From Halisarca cf. caerulea (lineage: Eukaryota > Porifera > Demospongiae > Chondrillida > Halisarcidae): a stretch of 64,000 nucleotides of DNA. This document shows, in pieces, positions 1-41,340 of this stretch. Each line of letters opens with the position of its first letter. Position 1 is the stretch's first letter. Location: NCBI GenBank assembly GCA_963170055.1, contig CAUJGJ010000188.1:174171-238170 (forward strand), read 5' to 3'. The position numbers and the translations under genes were made by a program. The notes beneath the pieces are model-generated. The model saw nothing but the letters and a program-made list of their open reading frames with translations. It was not told the DNA's origin and made no database searches.

Positions 1-97
1 ATTGAGCATTATGTAATCCTCACATGTACATATTGCTCTTAGTGTGGGTGAAATGTAAGTTGTTTTTGGTGTATGCCTTTATTCACACACATCTCAG

Positions 98-3000
98 GAC
101 CCTTCAAAGAAACATGGAGCAACACTTGGCTCACTCTCTGGAGGAAGAGTGGGAATTAGTGTCATGTCTGCTGAAATGCTGAGTGTAGCTACTGTTATTG
201 CCATCAGGTCAGTAATCATATTGCCTTCATTGTGCTTACTCCTTTTCCAATTTTTCTTGTCACTCATGCACACCACACAGCCATTGATTACAGCTATGTG
301 TGGATTGCTTGTTGTATCTCTGCTGTTTAACGCATACATGGTATTGTGAGAACATTGTTTTGTCTCTTGTCTCTGTATGTGGGTTAGAGTATCTATGGTA
401 ATATTCTTATGAACGGTATACCGTGTGCTTGGAAATTTTTGCGGTACAAAATTTTTGCAGATGCGACACTTGAGGATTTCATGGTACTAAATTATTCGCG
501 GATGCACAATTTCAAATTCACAGGATCTTATATTGAATTTTATATTATTTCATTTATATGTAATCCCATATAAATTATGCACTGAAAAAATTAATGGCTG
601 GTCTGTTGTTAGCATGGTTGTTAGTCCATGGAGCGGTTATCAATACGAGTGCAAATTGTTCCAGTTGAAGATGGAACTATCTTGCCCAGCTTCTTCTCCA
701 GATTGTAGTCGGGTTTGGAGCATCTGATGGGGATAAAGAATGACTTGTCTACAAAACGGAGTCGGACGAGAAAGCGAATACTAACAATTCGATGCTAGGT
801 TTAGCTCATTCTTCTTTGTCTTTGTTAAGACTGCTGTCCGCAGCACTGAACATAAAGGCTTGTATAGGATTTTCGTGGATGCCATGCAGTACCACAAAAA
901 CCACAAAAGTTTCCGAGCATACGGTATCATTTGACCACTACTGTGATTATGTATTATGTTTATTGTTTGTTTGTTTGGTTGGTTGTTGTTTGTGTATTTG
1001 GGCTCATAGAAAAGTAGCCATTGAGCTAAGTGAGTTACCCAATCTAAATAAGATTGTTCAATCAATCAATTGATCATTGTTGCAGATACTCAGCTGCCAG
1101 GAAGCAATTTGGAGATTCTAATGATGTTGAACTTCCTGTCCTGGAATATCAACTTCAGGTACTGAGACAAAAAGTGTGTGTATGCTCACCACAACACCTC
1201 CAGCTTGTATGATTATGCAGTACAAGCCTACGATATGTGTTGTGTGTGACCCTTTGGTACACAGTCATCTGCAACTTTCCAATGTCATAATTGGTACTGC
1301 ACAGCTCTTAAAACATGACTAAAGTGGCCAGTGCTTTACGTTTTAGCTAGGAGATTACCATTTTGACCTTTTCAAAGTTGTAGCTGCATCTTTGTCAAGT
1401 CGACTGTCATTTGGTGGCTGTTATGTGAATCATGCATTGTTTTGGAACCATTATGGCTGCATGTTAGCAAGATTGTCCTTTATTCTTTAGGATCTTTCAT
1501 TTGGGCGATTTTGCTCTCTAAGTAGGTATGCAGACACAGTACAGTATATGTATGTATATGAACCAATGTTGTGAAGATGTGTCTCTATTGTAATGATTGA
1601 GTTCATAGAGAACGCTGACTCGGAGGATCTTCAAAGACTGTCATTTTGCATATATGAGAAGTTTAAACTGTCTTTGAACACATGCTGTGTAATGTCTTGT
1701 GTTGAAATGGGGCAACAGATGGTACTACTGTGTATTGATGTCCCTGTCTACATTTGTTCGCGGCATATGCAGTTGGTGTAAAGTATATTCATAGACACTT
1801 TATATTACGCGGAATAGAGTGTCTATAGTATAATATACAGTGAAAATCATGTAGAATTGTGTACAGTTTGTGATGGAGACTCACAGCAGAGGGTCGGATC
1901 AATGAGGTTTCCTTATAAACCAGTGTTGGATAGATCACATGTGACTGTAGTGTTCAGTTTCAATTCATTTTTACCCTGTGTGCAGCATGAGAGATCTGTT
2001 TGCATAAAAAGCTTATCATTGCTTTGTTTCTTGCAGCAATGGAGACTGATACCTTATCAAGCTTCTGCTATGGCACTCATCAACTTCAGCTATTGGTTAT
2101 CCTCCCAATACGTCTCAATGCTGGTTGCTGGTGCAATGGGGAGCCCAAATGTAAGAATTCATGTACAATTTTCCCATCATTTTCATGTAATGGCATTTAG
2201 TTTGACATGATTTGTATTGTGTACTAGCCGCTATTGGGGCAAGAGATTCATGCTCTCTCTTCATCAAGCAAGCCTTTGTGTTCTTGGAGAGCACGGGATG
2301 GCATTCAGGAAGGACGCGAGGCCTGTGGTGGACATGGCTACCTAGCTTGTAAGTTGTACTGGGCACTTTACTCTGAGGATCGAGCGCAGTGGGTTTGTGA
2401 GGTCATGGGTAGTAGGTTTCATGATGCAGCAGCTGTGTACAGTGGGAACCCTCTATTCTAGACACCTTGCAGGGGCGCAGCTACCATTGTTTCCTGGTTG
2501 CCAGGAAACCCCCATCATCAACCAGAAGCCACCAGTGTGCAAATAATTAATGATACAATTAATCCCAACACTTGCTCCATTTGTCATCTACATGCGTCTG
2601 TCCTGCACACATGGTTCTGCAGAGTAATGACAACAAATGCTGTGAATACTACACTCATGCATGTTTACATTCTTTTTTAGTCATTTTTAGCTTGTCTGAC
2701 ACAAGCATGTGACGTATTGCTATTATGTTTACTTCTATGCCAGTGGTGATCCCGTGCACGTCACAGTCTTGACGCCATAGACATAGTACTATAATGGTGC
2801 AAAGTGTCTAGGATACAAAAAAAATTTTGTGCAGTGTGTGCCCATGATCATGGCTTTTCAGAAACCCCCTTCTTTTCTTCTGGCTACACCCCTGCCTTGG
2901 GACCAGAAAGCACTGTCCTGATTAGAGATGCCCTTTTTTCAGTTGTTGAAGCTGTTCTACATCATAGTATAGTGAAATATTTGGTTCCTGTGGTATGTGT

Positions 3001-4065
3001 CCACAAAGATGAGTGTCTACAATGTAGGGGTCTGGATTAGAGGAGTTCCACTGTACATGTTGTTTCAGTTCTGTAGTGCGTGGAATGCATGGTTTATATG
3101 TACACACACTCATGTATTCAGTGAACAGGTTTGGTGATCTCAGGAATGACAATGATCCCAATTGCACCTACGAAGGAGACAACAATGTGCTGCTGCAGCA
3201 AACATCCAACTACCTACTCTCCCTTCTCAGCAACAAGAAGAATAAAGGTACTTCAGATTCTATTGCGTTACTTTCTTTTCGTTCCTAACTTATGATCATC
3301 ACCAACATTTTCCCCCTGTTTAGAGTATACCTGCCTTTACTGAAGGGGTAGAATACCCATAACAATGTGTCTTTGTACACTCCAATAAAAGTTATTTTAG
3401 CCAATCTCCCTTATCTCTACAGTTCTACTACTGTTATTCATTCCACTTTTGTCTGTTCTGGGGTAAGTATTGCTATGGTCACTTTTCCCAGGGCCTAGAA
3501 TTGACAGGTGTGTATGTTTGTGAGCACAATGCAGGATTGTTGTAGAGGCACGAATCATCATAATGCTGTGGTCAGTGGTCATGAACCATAAATTCAAGAT
3601 GCATACAATTTTATCACTGACACTTATGTACCAACATGTACTGTATGTGTACACATTGTGACCATAGCTCCTACCTGTGTACTCATGTATAACATTTGTG
3701 TTTTGACATCTGGCAATGTGCAAGACATAACCCATGTTTATCAGTGTCCCTACAGCAGTGCTAAACTCTTCACCTGGTACAGTATGTGTGCTAGATTTTA
3801 CTTCTACTATTGGTTAGGTGAACCCATATCCTCCCCATTGGAGAGTGTAAATTATCTTGACAACTACCAGGAGATCCTCAGAAGTAGTTGCTATCCAAGA
3901 GAAGGCAGATTGACTAGGAAAGGTGCTTACATGCTGTACATTATTACAGTAATAATGCTCTACAAGGCCTTCAAAGACAACGTGTACATACATGTACATA
4001 TGTACGTAACCTGTATTGTGTATATCTGCTTGAGATTGTGTGCACATACTGTACTGTATGTAGCT

Positions 4066-4149
<84 letters not shown>

Positions 4150-4674
4150 CACGCACGCACGCACACACACACACACCATGTACAAACACATACACATTAA
4201 CACTTGTGACTACAACTTGATACATTTTGTATACTTTTCATTGTATTGGCTTTTAGACTACAAGGCTTAACATTTTTTCTTTTGCCTTCAACACATACGT
4301 AATAGATGCTCTTACCATGTATCAGTGGCTGGTTAGTTACTTGCTGGTGGAAAGTGAGGCAAAAGTTAAAAGTGAACTGCAGAAAGGAATGGTTTGTTAA
4401 TGTTTATATTTAAAACCTGACTGTGGTTTATAGACTTTTTCCTCCACACAGACCCCATTTATGGCTAAAAACAACAGTCAGGTGTTTTGCTGCCGAACTC
4501 TGTCAATCACTTTCATTGAGGTATGAAAACTGGTAGTTGTGAAGTTTTGTGCTCTAGGAGTGTCTTGGTTGAATGGTATTTGTAATTTAGACGTAATGTA
4601 ATTATTTTGAAGTACACTTTACCTATCTCATGTATATGACTATTGTGCACTTATGCACCTTTACTAGTAGAAAA

Positions 4675-4762
<88 letters not shown>

Positions 4763-7700
4763 TACTTGTAACTTGTTATACCACAGCCTGCAGTGCGGGC
4801 TATTGTGGCCCCGCTGTTGAGCCCCCAGAGGCCCAAGGGGTGAGCCACCAGACATCCATGAGAGAGAGACCCACTGGATATAGGCCCAGCTGCCCCCACC
4901 ATCCCTGATGCCCCCTTGTGCAATCAGGGGTTACCCATATGTGAGGTTGCAAGTCCCACGAGATGGGAGGGTAGGGCTGCAGCTGAAGAGCAGTGGTAGT
5001 TGTGATTTCCAACCCTAAACTCAGTAATATCCAGGCTTATAGCATTTGGGCACCAGCCAAACCCAACACCTCACTATGAGCCTGATAGCAAATTACCCAA
5101 GACATAATTATTGTTTCCAGTGGTTGAGGCTGACAGGTATGATTTCACCTGTAAGTAGCTGAGAGGCACAGTTTCCATCCCTCAAAAAGTACCACCTGCT
5201 GGAAACAGGCTTAAGCTTTTACAAGGGACTACTAACTCAACCACTCATGCCAACTGGACAACACACATGCACGCACACACGCTCGCACATGCACTACCCT
5301 GTTCAGCTTCATCATAGTACATCATTCCTGTACAGCCCCTATCCATCAAGACTGCACATAGTTTTTGTGGTTTGTCAATAGATTAATGCAACTATTATAC
5401 TTGCAGTGGCAATGACACTCTTGTGGTATGTTGCATGGTATTGGTATTCATGATTTCATGTGCGCATGTTATTTATACTCAGTGTGGTGTTTTGCTCTTT
5501 CCATGTAGAGTGTGATCCTAGCTAATTTTGTTCAGTTTGTGGAAGATGCTCCAACCAATGCTGGATTGCAGTCTGTAGCTGCAAAAATGTGCGATCTGTT
5601 CGGTTTGTGGTCACTTGAAAAGCATCTCCACATCTTTTATGAAGGTGGAGGAATAACTGTGTGGTGTGAGTTGATGCTGTAAAAATGATAGAATGTCTTC
5701 TCCATAGGAGGCTACTGCTATGGGCGATTGGGCAAAGATCTGAAAGATTCTATTCTGGCATTGTGTGATGAGGTATGACTCATTTTGTGAACACAAAGTA
5801 TCTAAAACATTTAAAAATGGAAAAGATTTAGGGATAAAAAATTATCCATCATCAAAAAACATTGGAACAAGGTATGGTAGTTTGTTGCACAGGGCTGCAC
5901 AGGCATACAGAGGGACATGCATAGGACAAGACAGACGTGGGCTAGGGATACACCACTGTCTAGCCCTATTCCCATCTAGCCCCAGGTATCCCTAGCCTGT
6001 GCCTGTCTTGCCTTATGCTTGTCCATCTGTATGCCTGTCCAGCCCTGTGCAACTCTACCTTGTTCCAATGTTTTTTGACGATTGACAATTTTTATCCCTA
6101 CATCTTTTTTCCATTTTTTAATGTTTTTTATATGGTTCTCCTTCATAATATAGTTTTTGCTTGTTAATAATGGGTTACAGGTCATACAACGTCGTATAGC
6201 CATAAACAGAGTTTATCCAAGTCTCCCACTATTAACAGCATACGCAAACATAATTACCGAGCGGTAGCGAGGTTAATTGATTTAGTCGCAGACGGGACTC
6301 CATTCGAGGTTGCCCACGCATTCGGCGGGTAAATTACCACCTTTAGGCCAATGAGCTAAAAACTTTGCACGCGAATTGCGACTCGACTTCACAGCTTTAT
6401 CGCATGTTTACATCTAAAAGTAACTCGCCGAGAGGAATTCTTCACGTTAAGCTGTTGATCGCTTCGTTGGGCGATCTCGCTGATCGGTAAAGGCAGAAAA
6501 ATCTCCCTTTTTTGGTCAACACCAGGCGATGTCAGACTTCAACGTTCGGTCCTTTTCCTGTGTTCGAATACATAAAAAATGACACTCTTGAATTTATCCT
6601 AAGCGATTTTAGATTACTTTCGAACGAAAGGAAGGATATGTGATATTGCGATTCGGGCCACTGAATAGCCACGCCATTGTGACGGCCATTTGCCAGCCCT
6701 GCCAACTGTGACTATAGATTGTGTGTGCGGCCATGTTTCCGTACAAACGCCAAGCGCGGAGCAGGAAGGAGAGTGCATGCCTTTTGCCGCCATCGGCGCC
6801 TTCGTAAAGAAGGAATATGCTGGCACAGGTGTGGAAATAATAGGTGTTGAAATTTTACAGGCATAATGCGGGAATATAATTGATCACAAATTTTATATTG
6901 GCATGCCCAATGCATATGCTGCAGGGGGTTCAGATAAGTGGCCAATAGCTCAACTATTATATACTCTGAGTACTACTAGGGAGTGTATTTTGTCTAGTGA
7001 GTTTGTCAGGACAAGCAGTAGTGTTGAAATTCGTGTGAGTGCAGAACTAAAAAACTGATTACAGTTTATACCAAAATTATGAAAATGTGTACTAACATGG
7101 TGACAAAGAGACAAATCGTCAACTGATCATGAGCTATCAATAGTCCAAACATTCAGCATTGCAGAAGGTATCACTGTTCAAAAAGCATACATGTCCCATT
7201 CCTTCACACAGGACCAAAGGGGTTTGTCTGGCTACATGAAACTAGCTCACAACTACATTATAATTTTATGCAATCAATTATTTCATCCATATTCCCATTC
7301 CCATTCAATTTCAATGGACGTCCTTTCCTTTTAGCGAGGTTCTGAACTTTGTTCACGACTAGTAATATTATTCTGATCGCATGCAAACGCCGATGTACCT
7401 CAAGTCTGCATAGAGCTATACAGTATAACAACCCTTGGTACCTTTGTTCAGTGTTTTTGTGGAATTGACAGTCACACCTACATCTCATTTCCATTTTTAC
7501 ACAGATTGTATTCATACAGGTCTTGTACATGTAATTTTGGCTTGAAATATATTGGATTAGTTTCAGGGACAACCTACTTACAAGTGAATATATACCTATA
7601 GATCTGCACATTCTTTACATTTTCACTGAAAACTAGCACGAAAGAGATGCCTCATGCGAGTACAAGCCAGCCAAATGCAAGCCGGCCATTTGTGACCTTT

Positions 7701-8097
7701 CACGCTAAGTAAACCTTCTGAAATGTAGCGCATAGAAGGCACTAAAAGGCTCTTTTATACTTGGGTACAGTGGAACTCCTCTAATCCAGCCCCCTGAGGA
7801 CACCCTTCTAATATGGACACATGCCACTGGAACCAAATGGTTCATTATACTTTGATGTTGAACATCCTCAACCCCTGAAATGTGGACACTTTAATATCAG
7901 GACAGGGCTTTCTGATCTCAAGGTGTCCAAAATAGAGGGGTTCCACTGTATATCGAAAAACGGCCATGAAAGCCAAACAAGTTGATTTTTTAGAGCTCCA
8001 AAATATACTGAAAGTGAGTTTTCAGTGAAAATGCAGTCAGTTCTATTGTATGGGCGGTCGTGTCATCCCTACATATGAACCACTACTGTGGTTCATG

Positions 8098-8163
<66 letters not shown>

Positions 8164-8635
8164 ATGTGTGTGCACGTGCACACACATGTGTGCATGTATG
8201 TGTGCGTGCACACACATGTGTGCATGTATGCAGGTATGCATGTGTGTGAAGTTCCTGTATGTATACATACGTATACCTTCCTGCAAATTCATGTGTCTCA
8301 ATTTTTCTACCCTTGGATATGTCTCACACCTCTGCTAATGAGCAGTTAAAGAACGAAGCTGTTTCAATGGCTGACGTGATGGCCCCTCCTGATTCCATTC
8401 TGCAGTCGGTGATTGGCAAGGCAGATGGGGAGGTAATGCAGTGTTAAGAGCTAACATAATGTGAAACTTCACTCTCTCTCGCTTCATCTCCACCTAGTTG
8501 TATGCCAATCTGTATCAGGCCCTTGTCTCATCTCCAAATACCTTTACTCGTCCACACTGGTGGAAGGAGTTTATGAAGAAGCCTGTCCCTGGTAGCAGGC
8601 GCTCAGAGATCGTCCCTCTAAAGTCAAAGTTGTAA
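98..8635 (+). CDS. ACOX3: Peroxisomal acyl-CoA oxidase, ACOX3-type (C-terminal part; 5' end outside window)
   Basis: Acyl-CoA oxidases pass electrons from acyl-CoA through FAD to O2, giving 2-enoyl-CoA and H2O2; the ACOX3 type handles branched (pristanoyl-like) substrates in peroxisomes. Twelve exons are seen: 98-207, 1086-1158, 2037-2150, 2228-2348, 3122-3247, 3818-3922, 4306-4391, 4452-4520, 5509-5644, 5708-5772, 8343-8432, 8498-8635. All are in frame across GT-AG junctions and give 410 residues, against about 700 in the vertebrate protein, so the N-terminal part lies to the left. Recognisable blocks are [20 protein letters not shown] and [14 protein letters not shown]. In this family the Glu of the (C/Y)EG block is the catalytic base. 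The last residues are KSKL, a classical PTS1 peroxisomal import signal, which confirms both the end and the location. The 2.6-kb intron before the penultimate exon is packed with repeats. The family is secure; ACOX3 rather than ACOX1 rests on remembered similarity. Confidence 0.9.
2440..3053. mobile_element. Pogo/Tigger-like MITE interrupted by a second element
   Basis: The ends read CAGTGGGAACCCTCTATT on the left and AGAGGAGTTCCACTG on the right, with TA on both sides, the target expected for Tc1/mariner-pogo transposons. The interior matches the intact copy at 7768-7948 in inverse orientation. A 425-bp insertion (2470-2894) splits it. It lies in the ACOX3 intron between 2348 and 3122. Confidence 0.75.
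2470..2894. mobile_element. Nested short DNA transposon (CAGGGG termini)
   Basis: The left end is CAGGGGCGCAGCTACC; the right end read inversely is CAGGGGTGTAGCC, so the terminal inverted repeats are imperfect. The five bases CCTTG occur directly on both sides (2465-2469 and 2895-2899), a likely target-site duplication. CAGGGGCGTAGCC-type ends are common on small non-autonomous hAT-like elements, but a 5-bp duplication is short for hAT. There is no coding capacity. Confidence 0.65.
4071..4183. repeat. (CA)n microsatellite with CG-containing interruptions
   Basis: Alternating CA dinucleotides run for about 110 bp in the ACOX3 intron, with short CGCG and GCACGCACGC interruptions. Confidence 0.98.
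4675..4760. repeat. (CA)n microsatellite
   Basis: A nearly pure CA run of about 85 bp in the ACOX3 intron after 4520. Confidence 0.98.
4780..5260. other. GC-richer intron block, unclassified, probably retroposon-derived
   Basis: About 480 bp directly after the CA run are clearly richer in G+C than the surrounding intron. Segments such as GCCCCCAGAGGCCCAAGGGG and TGAGGCTGACAGG look like a degraded SINE or other repeat. No terminal repeats or open reading frame were found, so the class is open. Confidence 0.35.
5808..6122. repeat. Large imperfect palindrome (about 130-bp arms)
   Basis: The left arm (AAAAATGGAAAAGATTTAGG onward, through GGAACAAGG and the CACAGGGCTG region) is mirrored by the right arm (CCAGCCCTGTG, CCTTGTTCCAATG, then ATCCCTACATC and CCATTTTTTA). 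The arms meet near 5960, so the element could fold into a long hairpin. This is typical of foldback or palindromic MITEs. It lies in the ACOX3 intron 5773-8342. Confidence 0.75.
6230..6840. other. CpG-rich island inside the ACOX3 intron, no gene recognised
   Basis: Roughly 600 bp with many CpG dinucleotides (for example ACCGAGCGGTAGCGAGG, TTCGGCGGGT, GCCGCCATCGGCGCC), in contrast to the CpG-poor intron around it. No long open frame and no splice-consistent exon were found. It may be a young transposon segment or an unmethylated regulatory island. A stretch of similar character occurs at about 39,450-40,130. Confidence 0.45.
7768..7948. mobile_element. Pogo/Tigger-like MITE, intact, TA target duplication
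   Basis: A 181-bp element with ends CAGTGGAACTCCTCTAAT and AGAGGGGTTCCACTG, flanked by TA at 7766-7767 and 7949-7950. It has no coding capacity, so it is a non-autonomous copy. It is the best-preserved member of the family also seen, interrupted, at 2440-3053. Confidence 0.85.
8100..8240. repeat. (TG)n microsatellite and TGTGCATG-rich tail
   Basis: A TG run of about 62 bp (8100-8161) followed by interrupted TGTGTGCATG / GCACACACATG copies, ending about 100 bp before the ACOX3 exon at 8343. Confidence 0.95.
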
Positions 8636-8849
8636 ATATACATTACATTATAGTTGCATCCTGACTTCATTGTGTATATGCAGTTCCAGAAAAACTACTT
8701 TTATACTGTAAAGAAATTTGAGTCCGTCTAATTTAGCACGGCTATATCCATAATTTTGGGACGAAAAATTAATATGGCGGATAGGAATCTGTGCGGGTAG
8801 CTTTCTTTGCTTTGCAGCTGTGGAAGTTTGTGGCCCATTTGACGCTATC
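8636..8849 (+). promoter_or_regulatory. Short intergenic region: ACOX3 3' end and putative WD40-gene promoter
   Basis: Only 214 bp separate the ACOX3 stop codon from the proposed start of the next gene on the same strand. This interval must hold both the ACOX3 3' UTR and the WD40-gene promoter. No canonical AATAAA follows the stop. CpG content rises towards 8850 and stays high to about 9180, as at a promoter or first exon. Inferred from position and composition only. Confidence 0.35.
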
Positions 8850-13075
<4,226 letters not shown>

Positions 13076-13439
13076 TATTCACTGCTGTGTCTATTCTTTA
13101 TTACATGCACTTTTAACTATGTTGTATACTGGGCTATATCTTGCAGTACCCTAGCAACCCGCACAGTCACTGGTGTACATATAAAGTACCTATGACACCA
13201 TACATGTTATTGTCAGTTAAAGTTACAAAAATAGAGCATGCACATATGCAGCAATGATGAGAGTCTAATGTACAGCCGGATTGAGGCTGATGCAGGATGT
13301 GGAGGACCAAGTCAAATAACACTATGTATACTAGCATATACAGGTTGTGAGTTGAAAATGGACAGCTTTGGTGATCGAGAGCCTGGAAATAATTTCCATC
13401 AGCTTGCCTCTCAAAGTGCAAATGAGGGAACAGTTTATC

Positions 13440-13520
13440 TATAGACTAATATAGATCAGTTCCGAAAATAAACGCCCGTGTATATTACGATAAACGCCTC
13501 TCGGCGTCTGTATACTCGAG
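13440..13520 (+). promoter_or_regulatory. Putative CABIN1 promoter / 5' UTR
   Basis: The 445 bp between the WD40 stop and the CABIN1 start become CpG-rich here, with two copies of ATAAACGCC and a CTCGGCG segment just ahead of the ATG at 13521. The call is inferred from composition and position; no TATA box or defined factor site was identified. Confidence 0.35.
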
Positions 13521-38335
<24,815 letters not shown>

Positions 38336-38524
38336 TGCATAGTAGCACGTGATGATCTGGCCTAGCTGCCATTCACTAATACTTTTTGATTGAAAGTTTA
38401 TTGTGTTTGAAATATAACAATCTTTGTTGTTGTATTTAGATTTATTGCAATAGTAGTCGTAATTAATTGCATGCAGTCTTTGTTTGAATTTGTATACCAA
38501 CATTTTAATGTTTGATATGTATTA

Positions 38525-38670
38525 GTTGTATCCCTCCCAAGTGGGATGTGCGGCTAATACAATGAATACAATCACACTTTTCCTTAATCATCGAGGGCGT
38601 CAGCCCGAGGTGATTAAAGAAAAGTGTGATTGTATGGCTGCACAATTAGCCAGTGTGGGAGGGATACAAC
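38525..38670. mobile_element. Palindromic MITE with TA duplication
   Basis: The ends GTTGTATCCCTCCCA and TGGGAGGGATACAAC are flanked by TA. The interior ATACAATCACACTTTTCCTT and its mirror make a second, longer stem meeting at a GTCA loop, so the whole 146 bp folds as a nearly complete hairpin. Confidence 0.85.
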
Positions 38671-39647
38671 TAACTTGTGTCATGGGATGGCACTAATGAA
38701 TTTTTCCCGTATACATTGGCCTGTGATCTTACGCAATGATAAGAGGTCAAGAGAAGTGAAGTTATAATTAGCCATGCAAGATTAATTGTATGTTTGTGGT
38801 CCTCTTCCTGGTCAAAAATCTTCGGTGAAAATATAAAAATGATTTTTTTAATTAAAGAAAAGTCAGTGAGCACACTGGGTTCAAACCCTGACCAAAATAT
38901 TGTAATCTTTCAAGTATAAAGCATGTGTGTTGAGCATATGTATTAGAATATACACAATGTCATGCACAACCATGCATGTTGTTCTTGTGGTATAGTAGCT
39001 GTCTGGTTCCATACGGACATGCACTCCACATCTAACTGCATGTACGTATAAGTTTGTATCATTTTTTAAATATAACTTGCTTATATTATATAAATTCAAC
39101 ATTCTAGCTATTAGCATGCATCAATAGCATCTTTTCACGGATACAATGAATAGTTATATAGACTCGCATGAATGCCTTTGTCAATGACTCGTTTGAAAAA
39201 AAATAAAAGTATATTATAAAAACCCGGCCTGCATGGTGGCCTGATCAATTTTCAAAGATATGTCCAAGATCGACCAGAAACATAATTACTTTGAGTGGCC
39301 AAATTATGTTTGTCAGGAAATCTTATAGGGTATGTACTGCATGTATAGAGCTGACTTCTTGCATGATATTGGAAGTGTACTGTAGAGCTGATCTCCTTGC
39401 ATGCATGATTGCAAGTGTGCAGTATACACAGGGTATTTATAACCGTCCAGGAATAAAATGCAAAAATGGCCGTCTTGAAATAGCTTCACAAATTATCGAT
39501 CGTTTCTACTTAGTTGACTTGATTTTCGCCGAGTTCTTCTTACTGGACGAAAGTTGTATATATTTCGCGCATGTCGGTACTTAACTAGCGATTGTTTCTA
39601 TTGTCTGAAGGAAGATAGCAAGCTAGGAATACATAGCAGTTTAGACA

Positions 39648-39968
39648 AACTTCGCCTTGGTTAGACCTTTAGATCCCCCTCAATTCCCATTAAACAACAC
39701 GAAAGGACAGAACAAGTGGTGAGCTATCCGAAAATCGTTCCGGGCTATAGGTTATAATCTTCCGTAAGAAAGTTATAACCGAAAAACCTGTTTTTTCACC
39801 CTTCAAACGGCCAAAATTTAGCATAAATGGTCCAATTGCGAAAAACTGCTTGATTGTAGTACTATGCCCGGAACGATTTTCGCAAACCGAAACATCTTAA
39901 GATTCCATCGAAGTTGCATTTGGTGAGATTCGAAGGCATCTGAGGCCTAACCAAGCGACTTCATCTTC
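39648..39968. mobile_element. Probable transposon relic (inverted CGC(C)TTGGTTAG ends)
   Basis: CGCCTTGGTTAGACC on the left and GGCCTAACCAAGCG on the right are inverted. Inside, CCGAAAATCGTTCCGGGC is mirrored by GCCCGGAACGATTTTCGC. No coding capacity; CpG-rich compared with its surroundings. Confidence 0.55.
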
Positions 39969-40158
39969 GCCCTCAACAAAAGTGCCATTTTCGTGACGTT
40001 TCACGGATACGTAGGCATAGCGTCACAAAAGTCGCCTTCTTCCCCCATTCTGTTGATACGTGAAATTTCGTACGTCATCTGAAAGACGCCAAATGACGCA
40101 TTAAAAACAGCGGGACAAGTATTGATAATAAAAGAGCAACTGTTGATCAACTACAATT

Positions 40159-40774
40159 TTATACACAAGCAAAGTCAGCTGGGATGTTGATGGTCTTTTT
40201 GCCTGATCTGGAGCCTCTGATTGCCAAGATAGATTGCCTCAATAGAAGGAAAGAGATCTGACATCTCAACCAGTTGATCACGTGCTGGTATCTCATTTTT
40301 CTCCTTCTGCAATCATGGAACTCAGTCGCTTGAAAAATGTGGTACACTCCCTCGCCATTCGTCCGGTACATGCAAACACCAGTGGAGTGAAGGCTGCTCT
40401 CTCAACTTCACGGACACGTTCTCCATAGCGTCTTTTCTTGTCCATTTCATGCTGTCTGTAAACACTAGACAAGGGTTTTGACTTGTAGGTAGGGGCGTTT
40501 GGGTAAAAACCCTTACGTCAAACAATGCCTCCTGACCTGCACGCAAAAATCCATTGGCCTTTATGTCCAGTCTCGCCTCATCCTCACGACTGCTGGTGCC
40601 GTACTCAAAACTTTCTCCACTAAGTGGTTGTAGGGGTGGTTCTATGGAGGTGTTAGGGCATACTTCTCTCAGTAGTACTTCAGTTAGGTCTCGGACTTTA
40701 TTATGGCGGCAGATGGTGTATCCACCCTTGTGGCAACACAGTGCATGGTCAACTGACATTGACTCTAAAAACAT
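40159..40774 (-). pseudogene. Broken retroelement reverse-transcriptase C-terminus
   Basis: Read on the minus strand from 40774, the frame gives HALCCHKGGYTICRHNKVRD, VCPNTSIEPPLQPLSGESF, ARLDIKANGF and FDVRVF. These blocks are typical of a C-terminal reverse-transcriptase-linked domain I have seen repeatedly in invertebrate transposon proteins. A frame change near 40,440-40,460 is needed to continue into GERVREVES. A second frame shift joins the tail NWLRCQISFLLLRQSILAIR with GSRS, which is the usual family ending. With two frame breaks and no upstream polymerase domain the copy is dead. Exact class uncertain. Confidence 0.75.
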
Positions 40775-40929
40775 TAAAAACAGCCGCTAATTGATGACGT
40801 AAAGAACAAGCACCGCCCACAATCGGAACAAGCAACAGACGGATATATAAACACCCTGTGTATATATCGCAAATCAAAAGAGGTCTGTTGAGCTTTTACA
40901 AACTTGCATGCAAGAATTTACCATACATG

Positions 40930-41102
40930 CATGTATACAGCATGCACATAATAATATTATGCATAGTAAATAATATTATGAAGTATTCCAAGAATGACAT
41001 ATACTGCATTATATATCTATATATAACTCAAGAGACTCAGTCTAAAATTTATGATCATGCAGTATTATATTATTATGTATTATATTTATCTGCATAATGT
41101 AA

Positions 41103-41139
<37 letters not shown>

Positions 41140-41340
41140 ATAATTACAAAAATTCATTAATAATAAAGTACATATATATATATATAGCTGCATCCATGTC
41201 TGGGCTGCATGATCTACTATATACGCAATAATAGTATTATTTGCATGCATAACAATATTTTATACATGTCTATGCATAATGTATGATATTATGCCATATT
41301 CATTTCAACCTTTGTATGCATGCATTGCAAGACCACTATC
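40930..41340. repeat. AT-rich tract with (TA)n
   Basis: Includes a pure TATATA run of about 27 bp (41107-41134), a shorter one at about 41,172, and many TAATATTAT and TGCATGCAT words. No gene seen. Confidence 0.85.

Noticed and set aside
4038..4220. His-Thr and Cys-Val repeat open frames in CA/TG microsatellites (also near 4,700, 8,100, 12,700, 15,200, 35,300, 62,250)
   Set aside because: Pure dinucleotide repeats translated in two alternating residues; no gene evidence.
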